DNA of 64,000 bases from NCBI RefSeq assembly GCF_016904955.1, contig NZ_JADIKE010000036.1, positions 262,021 through 326,020 on the forward strand, read 5' to 3'. The translations under genes and the position numbers were made by a program. Origin of the DNA: Dyella flava (lineage in GTDB: Bacteria; Pseudomonadota; Gammaproteobacteria; Xanthomonadales; Rhodanobacteraceae). Of this stretch, positions 19,001-27,340 are shown piece after piece. How positions within the stretch are numbered: the first letter of the stretch is position 1; each line of letters begins with the position of its first letter. Below the pieces are notes generated by a model. It was not told the DNA's origin. It did not search any database and was given only the letters and a program-made list of their open reading frames with translations.

Positions 19001-19172
19001 CGGCGCCACCAATATTTTCAATCGCCGCGCGCCGCTCAGCTATGACGGTGTGCAAAACGTGTCCGGTCCGTTGGGCCCGACCGGCACCGACGGCTATACG
19101 GCCTTTTCCTATAACCCGCAGTACGACTTCGGTCGCGTGATCTATCTGAAGTACACGCAGCAGTTGTTCTAA
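16062..19172 (+). CDS. TonB-dependent outer-membrane receptor, copy 5 of 5
   Basis: A 1036-residue receptor paralogue with a GTG start and a strong SD. It has a signal peptide (AWA|Q), a Pro/Thr/Gln linker, TLQAITVTG (where the others have TLQG), a plug nearly identical to copy 2, and a barrel ending KYTQQLF. The central loop has its own form (VNPVTGLPPPGLTFPPSLTVN). Loop cysteines are conserved. It is separated from the tandem block by about 2.2 kb, and its leader is more diverged. It converges with mdtC. Confidence 0.95.
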   Translation: MNTQQQKIALAIRAVLALGSVALTAAAWAQQTNGTTSGQAPAPQTQPPPTTPPPAALNQSNSKTLQAITVTGSLIRSVDVETAQPVTELSHEALQQQGFVSVGQILQNVPSVGSSGTSNQSALGDIVGEYASLRGLGATRTLILVDGQRYTTDIFGQTDLSTIPSSLIDSVEILQDGASSVYGSDAIAGVINIHTKNVDGLYLDTYNSTYSPGNYGKQDQFSLTGGHKFKRGSFTFNVTVQNIDQILASQAWFSHYGFASVPQYPQTMQPSDYGTITGAVNPVTGLPPPGLTFPPSLTVNAGQNGMNIANYHPSTFLIQYPSPYFNNDYANSAPLESLVPDNRLRSYTLKGDYKITDHITAVFTGTYNTNSATNLTGGYPLSSQTPANGVNLANALGLPAGSLGGAWFPVLSPNSYYNPLPGYDTSFTLNLLDPNRVTYNSIKQYGFRTGLEGDFSIGENEFNWDAGYSDYRYIEDSGGPGNLNLVHLYYAVGPSFMDAAGQVVCGTPGHVIAGCVPLNPFSGAGGLTPAEINYLNYSYFTHSWSEQRNIQANLSGDMFTLPQSLGEGDATFAVGADHRDVSGAVTPDLYTQEGLNTNLQQNPGEGSYGINEAYAEINVPLLKDMPGAQLLDFDVSHRLSHYSNFGTTNNNSYKLSWKPIDDLLIRASYGTGFRAPSISNLYGGTMQSFTAYTDPCDVNFGLTGNPVVAQRCLQGFGGLPGVGPGFTQLTVTGSPIAAPNSPSTTPYFTGANPNLRPETSKNYTAGIVYSPSWFSGFNITLDAYRIRVDNIITLPTADSILDNCYLLGELQQCTQFQRSATNGQVINLLQAVVNEGFVDERGTDLTVSYLFPETRVGKFKIDTNGTYINSLNEQAVAGGPVVSYNLGAYDPVLGPVWRFRDTTNINWSYGNFGATWTIRYYSSLQEPCREDQPALSEYFPCTNINGNVQGTQAGLYRQGALAFNDLQLNWKAPWKGQIAIGATNIFNRRAPLSYDGVQNVSGPLGPTGTDGYTAFSYNPQYDFGRVIYLKYTQQLF

Positions 19173-19192
19173 TGGAGCGTTTGCACTGCGTA

Positions 19193-19245
19193 ACGCAGGT
19201 TGGTGTTGCGACCGGAGATTGATCCGGTAGCACGCCAACCTGCGT
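19193..19245. terminator. Convergent hairpin between receptor 5 and mdtC
   Basis: An 11-bp inverted repeat (ACGCAGGTTGG at 19193-19203 and its complement at 19235-19245) encloses a second hairpin ACCGGA/TCCGGT (19211-19228). It fills the gap between two convergent genes and its right arm touches the mdtC stop codon. It is likely a bidirectional 3'-end structure, though no T-run is present. Confidence 0.6.
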
Positions 19246-22200
19246 CAGGATTCGCGTGCCAGCACGCGCTGCCGCGCCGCCTTGCGCTCGCGTTGCCGCG
19301 CACGCATCGCCGCCCAGCGCTCGGCCAGGCAGGAGAAGATCACATACAGCGCAGGTGTGCTGAGCAGGGTCAGGCTCTGCGAAATCAGCAGGCCGCCGAT
19401 CAGTGCGATACCGAGCGGACGACGCAAGTCCGAGCCCTCGCCCAGACCGATGGCGATCGGCAGCGCGGCCAGAATCGCCACCATGGTCGTCATCATGATC
19501 GGACGGAAGCGCACCAGGCTGGCCTCACGCGCGGCTTCCAGCGGCGTCTTGCCGTGTTCGCGCTGCGCCACCAGGGCGAAGTCGATCATCATGATCGCGT
19601 TCTTCTTCACGATGCCGATCAACAGCACCAGCGCGATCTGCGCAATCACCGAAAGCTCGGTATTGGTGAACCACAAGGCCAGCAAGGCGCCCACGCCTGC
19701 CGCGGGCAAGGTGGAGAGAATGGTGACCGGGTGGATCAGGCTTTCGTACAGAATGCCGAGTACGATGTAGACCGTCACGATCGCCCCGAACACCAGCCAC
19801 AGCATGCCGCTCTGCGATTGCTGGAAGCGGCGGAAATCGCCGCCCACGTCGAGCTTGATATCGCCGGGCATGCGCATGTTGGTGGCCGTCTCCTGCACGA
19901 TCTGCAGCGCCTCGCCCATGCTGATGCCGGGCGCCAGATTGAAGCTGAGATCCATGGTCGTGTACTGATTCATGTGCGACACCTGGGTCGGCGCCAGGCC
20001 CGGCACCTGATGCGCAAACGCGGACAGGCGCACCATCGTGCCGTTGGAGGCGGGCACCAGCACATCGTCGATGGATCGCGGCGTCGCCGTCTGTCCGGGC
20101 AGCGCGTTGACCACGACCTTGTACTGATTGAGATCGGAATAGATCGTGCTGACCTGCCGCTGGCCGAAGGCGTCGTAGATCACCGAATCGATGCTGCCGA
20201 CATTGACTTGCAGGCGCGACGCCTTGTCGCGGTCAATCACGATGTTCTGCTGCAGGCCGGCGTCGTCCAGGTCGCTGCCGACGTCGCGCAGTTTCGGATT
20301 CTTGCGCAGCTCATCGACTAGCTTGGGCAGCCACTCCTGCAACTCGACCGTGTCGTTGCCCTGCAGGGAGATCTGGTACTGCGCACCCTGGTTGGTGCCG
20401 CCACCGCCAAAGCTGGGCAGGTCCTGGATCGCGCGCAGGCGCACATTGAGATCGGGGTATTTCGCCGCCTTGGCGCTCAGCCGGGCCAGTGCGGTGAACG
20501 TATCGTCCTTGCGTCCTTCGGCATGGGTCTTCAGCTGGATATCGAAGGTACCGGCAGCGCCCTGGCGCGTGCTGCCCAGACGCGATCCCACCACGGCGAC
20601 GTCGCGATCACGCAGCAGCATGTCGATCAGACGTTGCTGGCGCGCGGCCGAATCCTGGAACGACACGGTCGCGCCCGAGGTCGCGCGACCACGCAGCAGG
20701 CCGGTGTCCTGGGTCGGGAACAAGCTCGTCTTGATCTGGCCGGACAGCGCGATCATGACCGTGAGGCCGATCAACAGCAGCGGCGTCAACGACAACAGCA
20801 AGGCATGGCGCAGGGAGAAATCCAACGAGACTTCGTACATCCTGAGCATGCCCGTGTGGAAACGATCCAGCATCTGCCCAAGCTTCGAGGTTTTTTCCGG
20901 CTCGTTATGGCCACTGAGGAAGTGCCCGCACAACGACGAGGTCAGCGTCAGCGAGACCACCGCCGACACCACGATCGCCGCCACCAGGGTCAGGGTGAAT
21001 TCCTTGAAGAACATGCCGGTGATGCCGCCCATGAACAGCAGCGGGATGAACACCGCCACCAGCGAGGCGGTAATCGACACGATGGTGAAGCCGATCTCGC
21101 GTGCGCCGGTCAGTGCCGCCTCGAAGCGCGTCATGCCTTGGTCGATATGGCGAATGATGTTTTCGATCACCACGATCGCATCGTCCACCACGAAGCCGAT
21201 CGCAATCACCAGCGCCAGCAGGGTGAGGTTGTTGAGCGTGAAGCCCCACGCATACATGATCACCGCCGCGCCGGCCAGCGACAGCGGTACCGCCACGGCA
21301 GCGATGAGAGTCGGCGCCAGGCGGCGCAGGAACAGCGCCATCACCAGCACCACCATCGCCAGGCTGATCAGCAGTGTCACCTGCACTTCCCGCAGCGAAG
21401 CGCGAATGGTCGGCGTGTCATCGAAATACGGAGTCAGCGTGGTACCCGGCTGCAGGAAGCTGCGCAACAGCGGCACTTCCGCCTTCACGCGGTCGACGGT
21501 GCCGATGATGTTGGCATTGGATTGCTTGTAGACATACATCAGGATCGCCGGCTTGCCCTGGAACCAGGCCGCCTGATACGCATCCTGCTGGCCATCGTAG
21601 ACGTTGGCGACGTCCTTCAGGCGCACCGGCACGCCCTTGTCGTTGGTCGAGATCACCAGGTTGGCGAAGTCGGCCGCGGTATGCAGCGCATCGTTGGCCT
21701 CCACCGCCATGGTGGTCTTGCCGTCCGAAAGAAAACCCTGCGGCTCGAACACATTGGCTGCTGTGAGCGCATTGCGCAGCTGGTCCGGCGAAATGCCCAT
21801 CGCATTGAGCGCGCGCACATTCACGTCGACACGCACTGCCGGCGTGGCCGCGCCGAGGATGTCCACTTCCGACACGCCGGTGAGCTGGCGCAGGCGCTGT
21901 GCCAGCAGTGAATCGGCCACGTCGTAGAGATCACGCGCGGACTGCGTATCGGAGGTCAATGCAAACGCGATGATCGGGTCGTCGTTGGGATTGGCTTTCT
22001 CGTAACTCGGCGGACTGTTCAAGCCGGTGGGCAGGTCCGACTGGGCGGCATTGATCGCGGCCTGCACGTCGCGCGCAGCGTCATCGACATTCCGGCCGCT
22101 ATTGAACATCAGCAGGATCTGCGTGCTGCCCAACGAACTGGACGAGCGCATGGTATCGATGCCTGGCACCTGGCCCAGATGGCGCTCCAGTGGCGCGGCC

Positions 22201-22388
22201 ACGGTGGCGGCCATATTGTCCGCGCTGGCGCCGGCCTCGCTGGCGGTCACGAAGATCGCCGGGAACTGCATGTCCGGCAGAGCCGAGACGCCTAGCAGCG
22301 CGTAGCAGATCACGCCGACCGCGAAGACCCCCATCGCCAGTAGAGAGGTGCCGATCGGGCGACGGATGAAAGGGCCGGAGATATTCAT
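19245..22388 (-). CDS. mdtC: RND efflux pump inner-membrane subunit, MdtC type
   Basis: A 1047-residue proton-driven RND transporter that exports drugs or bile-salt-like compounds from the periplasm through a TolC-type channel. Seen: an N-terminal MNISGPFIRRPIGTSLLAMG membrane helix, periplasmic porter domains, TM4 with the proton-relay pair in GFVVDDAIVVIENI, and GIVKKNAIMMIDFAL in the C-terminal membrane half. Length and motifs fit MdtC, which works as a heterotrimer with MdtB. It is the last gene of mdtA-mdtB-mdtC on the minus strand. The 314-bp gap after mdtB is unusually long and filled with palindromic repeats, which may lower mdtC expression relative to mdtB. Confidence 0.93.
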   Translation of the reverse strand: MNISGPFIRRPIGTSLLAMGVFAVGVICYALLGVSALPDMQFPAIFVTASEAGASADNMAATVAAPLERHLGQVPGIDTMRSSSSLGSTQILLMFNSGRNVDDAARDVQAAINAAQSDLPTGLNSPPSYEKANPNDDPIIAFALTSDTQSARDLYDVADSLLAQRLRQLTGVSEVDILGAATPAVRVDVNVRALNAMGISPDQLRNALTAANVFEPQGFLSDGKTTMAVEANDALHTAADFANLVISTNDKGVPVRLKDVANVYDGQQDAYQAAWFQGKPAILMYVYKQSNANIIGTVDRVKAEVPLLRSFLQPGTTLTPYFDDTPTIRASLREVQVTLLISLAMVVLVMALFLRRLAPTLIAAVAVPLSLAGAAVIMYAWGFTLNNLTLLALVIAIGFVVDDAIVVIENIIRHIDQGMTRFEAALTGAREIGFTIVSITASLVAVFIPLLFMGGITGMFFKEFTLTLVAAIVVSAVVSLTLTSSLCGHFLSGHNEPEKTSKLGQMLDRFHTGMLRMYEVSLDFSLRHALLLSLTPLLLIGLTVMIALSGQIKTSLFPTQDTGLLRGRATSGATVSFQDSAARQQRLIDMLLRDRDVAVVGSRLGSTRQGAAGTFDIQLKTHAEGRKDDTFTALARLSAKAAKYPDLNVRLRAIQDLPSFGGGGTNQGAQYQISLQGNDTVELQEWLPKLVDELRKNPKLRDVGSDLDDAGLQQNIVIDRDKASRLQVNVGSIDSVIYDAFGQRQVSTIYSDLNQYKVVVNALPGQTATPRSIDDVLVPASNGTMVRLSAFAHQVPGLAPTQVSHMNQYTTMDLSFNLAPGISMGEALQIVQETATNMRMPGDIKLDVGGDFRRFQQSQSGMLWLVFGAIVTVYIVLGILYESLIHPVTILSTLPAAGVGALLALWFTNTELSVIAQIALVLLIGIVKKNAIMMIDFALVAQREHGKTPLEAAREASLVRFRPIMMTTMVAILAALPIAIGLGEGSDLRRPLGIALIGGLLISQSLTLLSTPALYVIFSCLAERWAAMRARQRERKAARQRVLARES

Positions 22389-22702
22389 GCTTGAATCAAC
22401 GTGCGAGAAGCGGATTGGTTGAAGCTTTTATCCCTTCTCCCCTTCGGGGAGAAGGTGGCCCGAAGGGTCGGATGAGGGGCCAGTCTTGCGATCGGACCCA
22501 TTCGAAGCATGCCTCGATGCAGGCCGCCGCGAGGTTGGCCCCTCACCTCAGTCCTCTCCCCGGAGGGGAGAGGAAGCCAAGGCGAAAAGCGGAGCACTTC
22601 AGGCTGCGCCGCGTTACGCGGTGAAGTCTTTCGCAAGAGTATCCCCTCACCTCAATCCTCTCCCCGGAGGGGAGAGGAGGCCAAGGCAAAAAGCGGGGCA
22701 CT
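22389..22702. repeat. Repeat tract between mdtB and mdtC
   Basis: The tract holds a hairpin around CTTCTCCCCTTCGGGGAGAAG at about 22435-22456. It also holds two near-identical 82-bp direct repeats, 22539-22620 and 22643-22724 (offset 104). Each contains the palindrome CCTCTCCCCGGAGGGGAGAGG. The right repeat overlaps the last codons of mdtB, so the left repeat carries a remnant of the mdtB 3' end. No gene lies inside. Confidence 0.85.
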
Positions 22703-25700
22703 TCAGGCTGCGCCGCGCTGCGCGTGGCGCAGCACGCGCTGCCTCTTGCGCTCCCGCAGCCAGTCGGAGAACCGTTCCATGTACAAGTAGATCACCGGCG
22801 TGGTGTACAGCGTCACCAGCTGCGAGAGCAGCAGGCCGCCGACGATCGATACACCCAGCGGACGCCGCAGTTCGGCGCCGATGCCGGTGCCGAGCGCCAG
22901 CGGCAAGGCGCCGAGCATGGCCGCGGCGGTGGTCATCATGATCGGACGAAAGCGCAGCAGACAGGCGCGATGGATCGCCTCGCGCGGCTTCATGCCGGTA
23001 CGCTGCGCTTCAATCGCGAAGTCGATCATCATGATCGCGTTCTTCTTCACGATGCCGATCAGCAACACGATGCCGACAATGCCATCCACCGACAGGCTCA
23101 TGTTGCACAGGATCAGCGCCAGCAACGCACCCACGCCGGCAGGCGGCAAGGTGGAAATGATGGTGATCGGGTGGATGTAGCTTTCATACAGCACGCCCAG
23201 CACGATGTAGATCACGATCACCGATGCCAGCAGCAACAGCGCTTCGTTGCTCAGCGAGGAGGAGAATTCCGCTGCCTTGCCGATGAACTGCGAGCGCACC
23301 TGCGGCGGGAAGTTGAGCTTTTTCTCCACCTGATGAATCGCATCGACCGCCTGCGACAGCGAATAACCCGGCGCGAGGTTGAAGGAGATGGTCACTGCCG
23401 GCAGCTGCTGCTGATGGCTGATCACCAGCGGCGCAGTCGTCATCTGCGCGTTGACCAGCGATGCCAGCGGAATCGTGCTACCCGCGCCGATGGTGATGCC
23501 GATATTCGCTACGCCGATACCGGTGGTGGTCGAGGAGTTGCTCGACGTCGGCTGGCCGAAGGTCGTGGCATTGCTGCCGGTGAGCACGCCACTGCCGTTG
23601 CTCTTCACCGTCAGCTGATTGAGCAGCGACGTGCTGTTGCGGAACTGCGGCTCCACTTCCAGCACCACGCGATACTGGTTCAACTGCGTGAAGATGGTGG
23701 AGATCTGGCGCTGGCCGAACGAGTCGTACAGTGTGTCGTCGATGGTCTGCACCGGCACGCCCAGCGTACTGGCCTTGTCGCGATCGATGGTGAGCTTGAG
23801 CGCGTTGCCCTGGTCGGCCAGGTTGTTGTCGACGTCAGCCAGTTCCGGCAGGTCACGCAGGGCCTGGGTCATCTGGGTGGCGTACTGGGCCAGCTCGTCC
23901 GAATTCACATCGGACATCGAGTACTGGTATTCGGTGGCGGCGACGCGCGTATCCAGTGTCACGTCCTGCACCGGCTTCAGGTACAGCGCCACGCCGGGAA
24001 TGTTTGCGGCATCGTTCTGCAGGCTGGCGACCACGTCCTCCAGGCTGCCGCGCTTGCTGCGGTCTTTCAGCACGATGCTGAGCTGGCCCTGATTGAGCGT
24101 GGGATTGATCGAGCCGGCGCCGATAAATGCCGCGACGCCCGCCACGTTGGGATCTTTCTGCAACGCATCGGCCACCGCCTTGGTGCGCTGCTCCATCTGC
24201 GGGAAGGCCACGTTCTGGTCCGCCTGCACCACGCCGGTAATCAGGCCCGTGTCCTGCTCGGGCAACAAGCCCTTCGGAATCACGATGTACAGGAAGATCG
24301 TCACCGCAATGGCGGTGAAGGCGACCAGGATCATCAACCGCTGATGATCGAGCACCCAATCCAGCGAGCCTTCGTACAGCGCCACCGTGCGTCCCCACAC
24401 GGTGCGCTTGCCGGCGGCCGCGTGCCGCTCGTGCGCATCGTCGCCTTCCGGCAGCGCATCGGGCCGCAGCAAATAGGCGCACATCATCGGCGTGAGGGTC
24501 AGCGACACCAGCATCGAGATGACGACGGCGGTGGCGAGTACCCAGGCGAATTCATGGAACAGGCGGCCGGTAACGCCCGGCATCAGCAGCAACGGCAGGA
24601 ACACCGCAATCAGCGAGACGGTCAGCGACAGCACGGTGAAGCCGATTTCCTTCGCACCGATCTCGGCCGCCTCCGGACCGGTCTTGCCCTGTTCGATGTA
24701 GCGCACGATGTTTTCGATCATCACGATCGCATCGTCCACCACGAAACCGGTCGCGACGGTCAGCGCCATCAGCGAGAGGTTGTCCAGCGACATGTTGGCG
24801 AACGACATCACGCCGAACGTGCCAAGCAAGGACAACGGCACCGCCACCGAAGGAATGATCGTGGCCCACAGCCGGCGCAGGAACACGAAGATCACCGCCA
24901 CCACCAGGGCGATGGTCAGCAGCAGCGTGAACTGCACATCTTCCACCGAGGCGCGGATGGTAATCGTGCGGTCGGCGAAGACATCCAGATGCACGTCGGC
25001 TGGCAGCACACTGCGCAGCTGCGGCAGGATCTGGCGGATCTGCGCCACCGTCTGCACGATGTTCGCACCCGGCTGACGACGGATATCCAGCAACACCGCC
25101 GGTTTGCCGTTGGCCCAGGCCGCGAGCTGGTCGTTTTCGACCCCATCGACCACCTTGGCCACGTCGGACAGACGCACTGGCGCATTGGTGGTGCTGTTGT
25201 AGGAAATGATGGTGTCTTTGTATTCGGCCGCGGTCGCCAGCTGGTCGTTGGTGGAAATGGTATACGACTGCGTGGCGCCGTTGAGCGTGCCCTTGGGTGC
25301 GTTGACGTTGGCTTCGGTCAGCGCATTGCGCACGTCTTCCATGGTCAGGCCAAGATTGGCCAGCTGCGCCGGATTCACCTGGATGCGCACGGCCGGACGC
25401 ACGTTGCCCGCGATCGACACCAGGCCCACGCCCTGCACCTGCGACAGCTTCTGCGCCAGGATCGAGTCGGCCAGGTCGTTCACATCACGCAGCTGGCGGC
25501 TGCCGGAGGTGAGCATCAAGGTCATGATCGGCGCGTCGGCCGGATTCACGCGGTTGTATACCGGCGGATACGGCAAGGTGCTCGGCAAGGTGCCGCGCGC
25601 CTGATTGATGGCCGCCTGCACATCCTGCGCCGCGATATCGATATCGCGGTCCATGTTGAACTGCAGCACGATGGTGGACAGACCCGCGGAGGAATCCGAG

Positions 25701-25942
25701 GTCATCATGTCGAGACCGGAAATCTGGCCCAGATTGCGTTCCAGCGGCGTGGTGACCAGCGACGCCATGGTCGAGGCGCTGGCACCCGGATACTGCGTCG
25801 TCACCACCAGGCTGGGCGCTTCGATCTCGGGCAGCGCCGATACCGGCAATTCGCGATAACCGAGCACGCCAAGCAGCATCACCGCCACCATCAACAGCGC
25901 GGTAGCGATCGGGCGGCGGATAAAGAGTGTGGAAAATCCCAT
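22703..25942 (-). CDS. mdtB: RND efflux pump inner-membrane subunit, MdtB type
   Basis: A 1079-residue RND transporter and partner of MdtC. The start is set at the ATG at 25942 (MGFSTLFIRRPIATALLMVA), where the family normally begins; the extension to 25996 adds residues without homology. Seen: porter domains, TM4 GFVVDDAIVMIENIVRYIEQG with the Asp pair, ARG-type C-terminal TRP segment LRFRPIMMTTAAAMLGALPLALGTG, and GIVKKNAIMMIDFAIEAQR. An insertion of Ser/Thr/Asn-rich sequence (about TTFGQPTSSNSSTTTGIG) in the second porter half is longer than in E. coli MdtB. The 87-bp gap to mdtA fits an operon. Confidence 0.93.
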   Translation of the reverse strand: MGFSTLFIRRPIATALLMVAVMLLGVLGYRELPVSALPEIEAPSLVVTTQYPGASASTMASLVTTPLERNLGQISGLDMMTSDSSAGLSTIVLQFNMDRDIDIAAQDVQAAINQARGTLPSTLPYPPVYNRVNPADAPIMTLMLTSGSRQLRDVNDLADSILAQKLSQVQGVGLVSIAGNVRPAVRIQVNPAQLANLGLTMEDVRNALTEANVNAPKGTLNGATQSYTISTNDQLATAAEYKDTIISYNSTTNAPVRLSDVAKVVDGVENDQLAAWANGKPAVLLDIRRQPGANIVQTVAQIRQILPQLRSVLPADVHLDVFADRTITIRASVEDVQFTLLLTIALVVAVIFVFLRRLWATIIPSVAVPLSLLGTFGVMSFANMSLDNLSLMALTVATGFVVDDAIVMIENIVRYIEQGKTGPEAAEIGAKEIGFTVLSLTVSLIAVFLPLLLMPGVTGRLFHEFAWVLATAVVISMLVSLTLTPMMCAYLLRPDALPEGDDAHERHAAAGKRTVWGRTVALYEGSLDWVLDHQRLMILVAFTAIAVTIFLYIVIPKGLLPEQDTGLITGVVQADQNVAFPQMEQRTKAVADALQKDPNVAGVAAFIGAGSINPTLNQGQLSIVLKDRSKRGSLEDVVASLQNDAANIPGVALYLKPVQDVTLDTRVAATEYQYSMSDVNSDELAQYATQMTQALRDLPELADVDNNLADQGNALKLTIDRDKASTLGVPVQTIDDTLYDSFGQRQISTIFTQLNQYRVVLEVEPQFRNSTSLLNQLTVKSNGSGVLTGSNATTFGQPTSSNSSTTTGIGVANIGITIGAGSTIPLASLVNAQMTTAPLVISHQQQLPAVTISFNLAPGYSLSQAVDAIHQVEKKLNFPPQVRSQFIGKAAEFSSSLSNEALLLLASVIVIYIVLGVLYESYIHPITIISTLPPAGVGALLALILCNMSLSVDGIVGIVLLIGIVKKNAIMMIDFAIEAQRTGMKPREAIHRACLLRFRPIMMTTAAAMLGALPLALGTGIGAELRRPLGVSIVGGLLLSQLVTLYTTPVIYLYMERFSDWLRERKRQRVLRHAQRGAA

Positions 25943-26029
25943 GAGGAATACCGTCTGAATATCAGGCCCCTCTCCTACGGGCGGCGCGCAGGCCATCCCG
26001 TGGGAGAGACAAGGGAGGCGTCGGTTACA

Positions 26030-27340
26030 TCAACCGCCGCCACCACCGCCGCCGCCATTACCGCGGCGACCGCCACCCTGCTTTTTCCATTTCTTCTTGT
26101 CGGCATCCGAAGGTGCCGCCGCAACCGGCACCTCACCGGGCTTGAGCGCCTGCACCTTGCTGCCCGGCTTGAGGCGGAACTGGCCTTCGGTGACCACTTG
26201 ATCACCTTCATCCAGCCCCTTGCTGATCATGACGTGGCTGTCGCCTACTTCGCCGGCTACCGTCACCGGCTGCATCGCCACGGTCTGATCCGGCTGCAGC
26301 TTGTAGACAAAGTCGCCATCCGGACCCCGCTGCACCGCCTGCGCCGGCACCACCAGGCCGCCGTTCACGACTTGCACGCGCAGCTTCACATTGACGAACT
26401 GACCCTGCCACAGCTTCCTGTCGGGGTTGGTGAACAGTCCACGCAGCTTGAAGGTGCCGGTGGTGGTGTCGATCTGGTTGTCGACCACCTGCAGGTAACC
26501 GCTGGTATCGAGCGGATGTGCATCGGTGCGATCCAGCGCAACCACCTCCAGCTTGTTCGCGCCGTTCTGGAAGGCGTCGCGTACTGCTTCCAGGTTCTGC
26601 TCGGGCAAGTTGAAGATCACGTAGATCGGCTGGATCTGCGTCAGCGTAACGATCGAGGTCGTGGTGGTGACCACGTTGCCCGGGTCCACATTGCGAATGC
26701 CGGCCACGCCGTTGATCGGCGAGATGATCTTGGTGAAATCCAGCTGCACCTGGGCCGAGCGCGCGGCCGCCTGGTCGGCAATCACCGTGGCCTTGAGCTG
26801 CGCCACGTTGTTGCGATAGGTATCCATGTCGAGCGCGGCCACATAACCCTTGGCCACCAGTTGCTGGTTGCGGTCCAGCGTGCTGATGGCCGTAGCCAGC
26901 GTGGCTTCGTCCTGCTTCTGCTTGGCGACGGCCTGATCGTACGCAGCCTGATAGGTGCGCGGGTCGATCTGGGCGATCACATCGCCCTTCTTCACATCCT
27001 GGCCTTCCTTGAAGTTGATGGTCCACAACTGGCCGCCAATCTCCGGGTTGACCGCGACGTTGTTCAGCGCCGTCACCGTACCGAGTGCGGTCAGATAGAC
27101 CGGCACGTTCTGCTTGACCGTGGGCTCCACCGTGACCGGCACCGGCGCATTGTCCTGACCGCTGCCACCCGGCTGGCCCGATCCGCCGCCGCTCTGGCTG
27201 GCATGCTGGCCTTGACCGCCGCCACGATGATGGCCATAGCCACCACCGGCTGCTTCAGGTTTGTGCAGCAAACGGAAGGCCACTCCCCCGACTACGAGCA
27301 CGGCGATCACGATCAACGCGATCTTCCAAAAACGCGACAT
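26030..27340 (-). CDS. mdtA: RND periplasmic adaptor (membrane fusion protein), MdtA type
   Basis: A 436-residue adaptor linking MdtBC to the outer-membrane channel. The start is ATG at 27340 with AGGAG ten bases upstream (MSRFWKIALIVIAVLVVGG, a membrane anchor). Then follow a Gly/His/Ser-rich linker (about 30-65), a lipoyl/hairpin region (ALGTVTALNNVAVNPEIGGQL...EGQDVKKGDVIAQIDP), a coiled hairpin (TLDRNQQLVAKGYVAALD), a second lipoyl half (ISPINGVAGIRNVDPGNVV), and a beta-barrel domain. The C-terminus is Lys then almost pure Gly (GGGRRGNGGGGGGGG), which is unusual. It is the first gene of the operon. No outer-membrane channel gene is in the window. Confidence 0.93.
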   Translation of the reverse strand: MSRFWKIALIVIAVLVVGGVAFRLLHKPEAAGGGYGHHRGGGQGQHASQSGGGSGQPGGSGQDNAPVPVTVEPTVKQNVPVYLTALGTVTALNNVAVNPEIGGQLWTINFKEGQDVKKGDVIAQIDPRTYQAAYDQAVAKQKQDEATLATAISTLDRNQQLVAKGYVAALDMDTYRNNVAQLKATVIADQAAARSAQVQLDFTKIISPINGVAGIRNVDPGNVVTTTTSIVTLTQIQPIYVIFNLPEQNLEAVRDAFQNGANKLEVVALDRTDAHPLDTSGYLQVVDNQIDTTTGTFKLRGLFTNPDRKLWQGQFVNVKLRVQVVNGGLVVPAQAVQRGPDGDFVYKLQPDQTVAMQPVTVAGEVGDSHVMISKGLDEGDQVVTEGQFRLKPGSKVQALKPGEVPVAAAPSDADKKKWKKQGGGRRGNGGGGGGGG

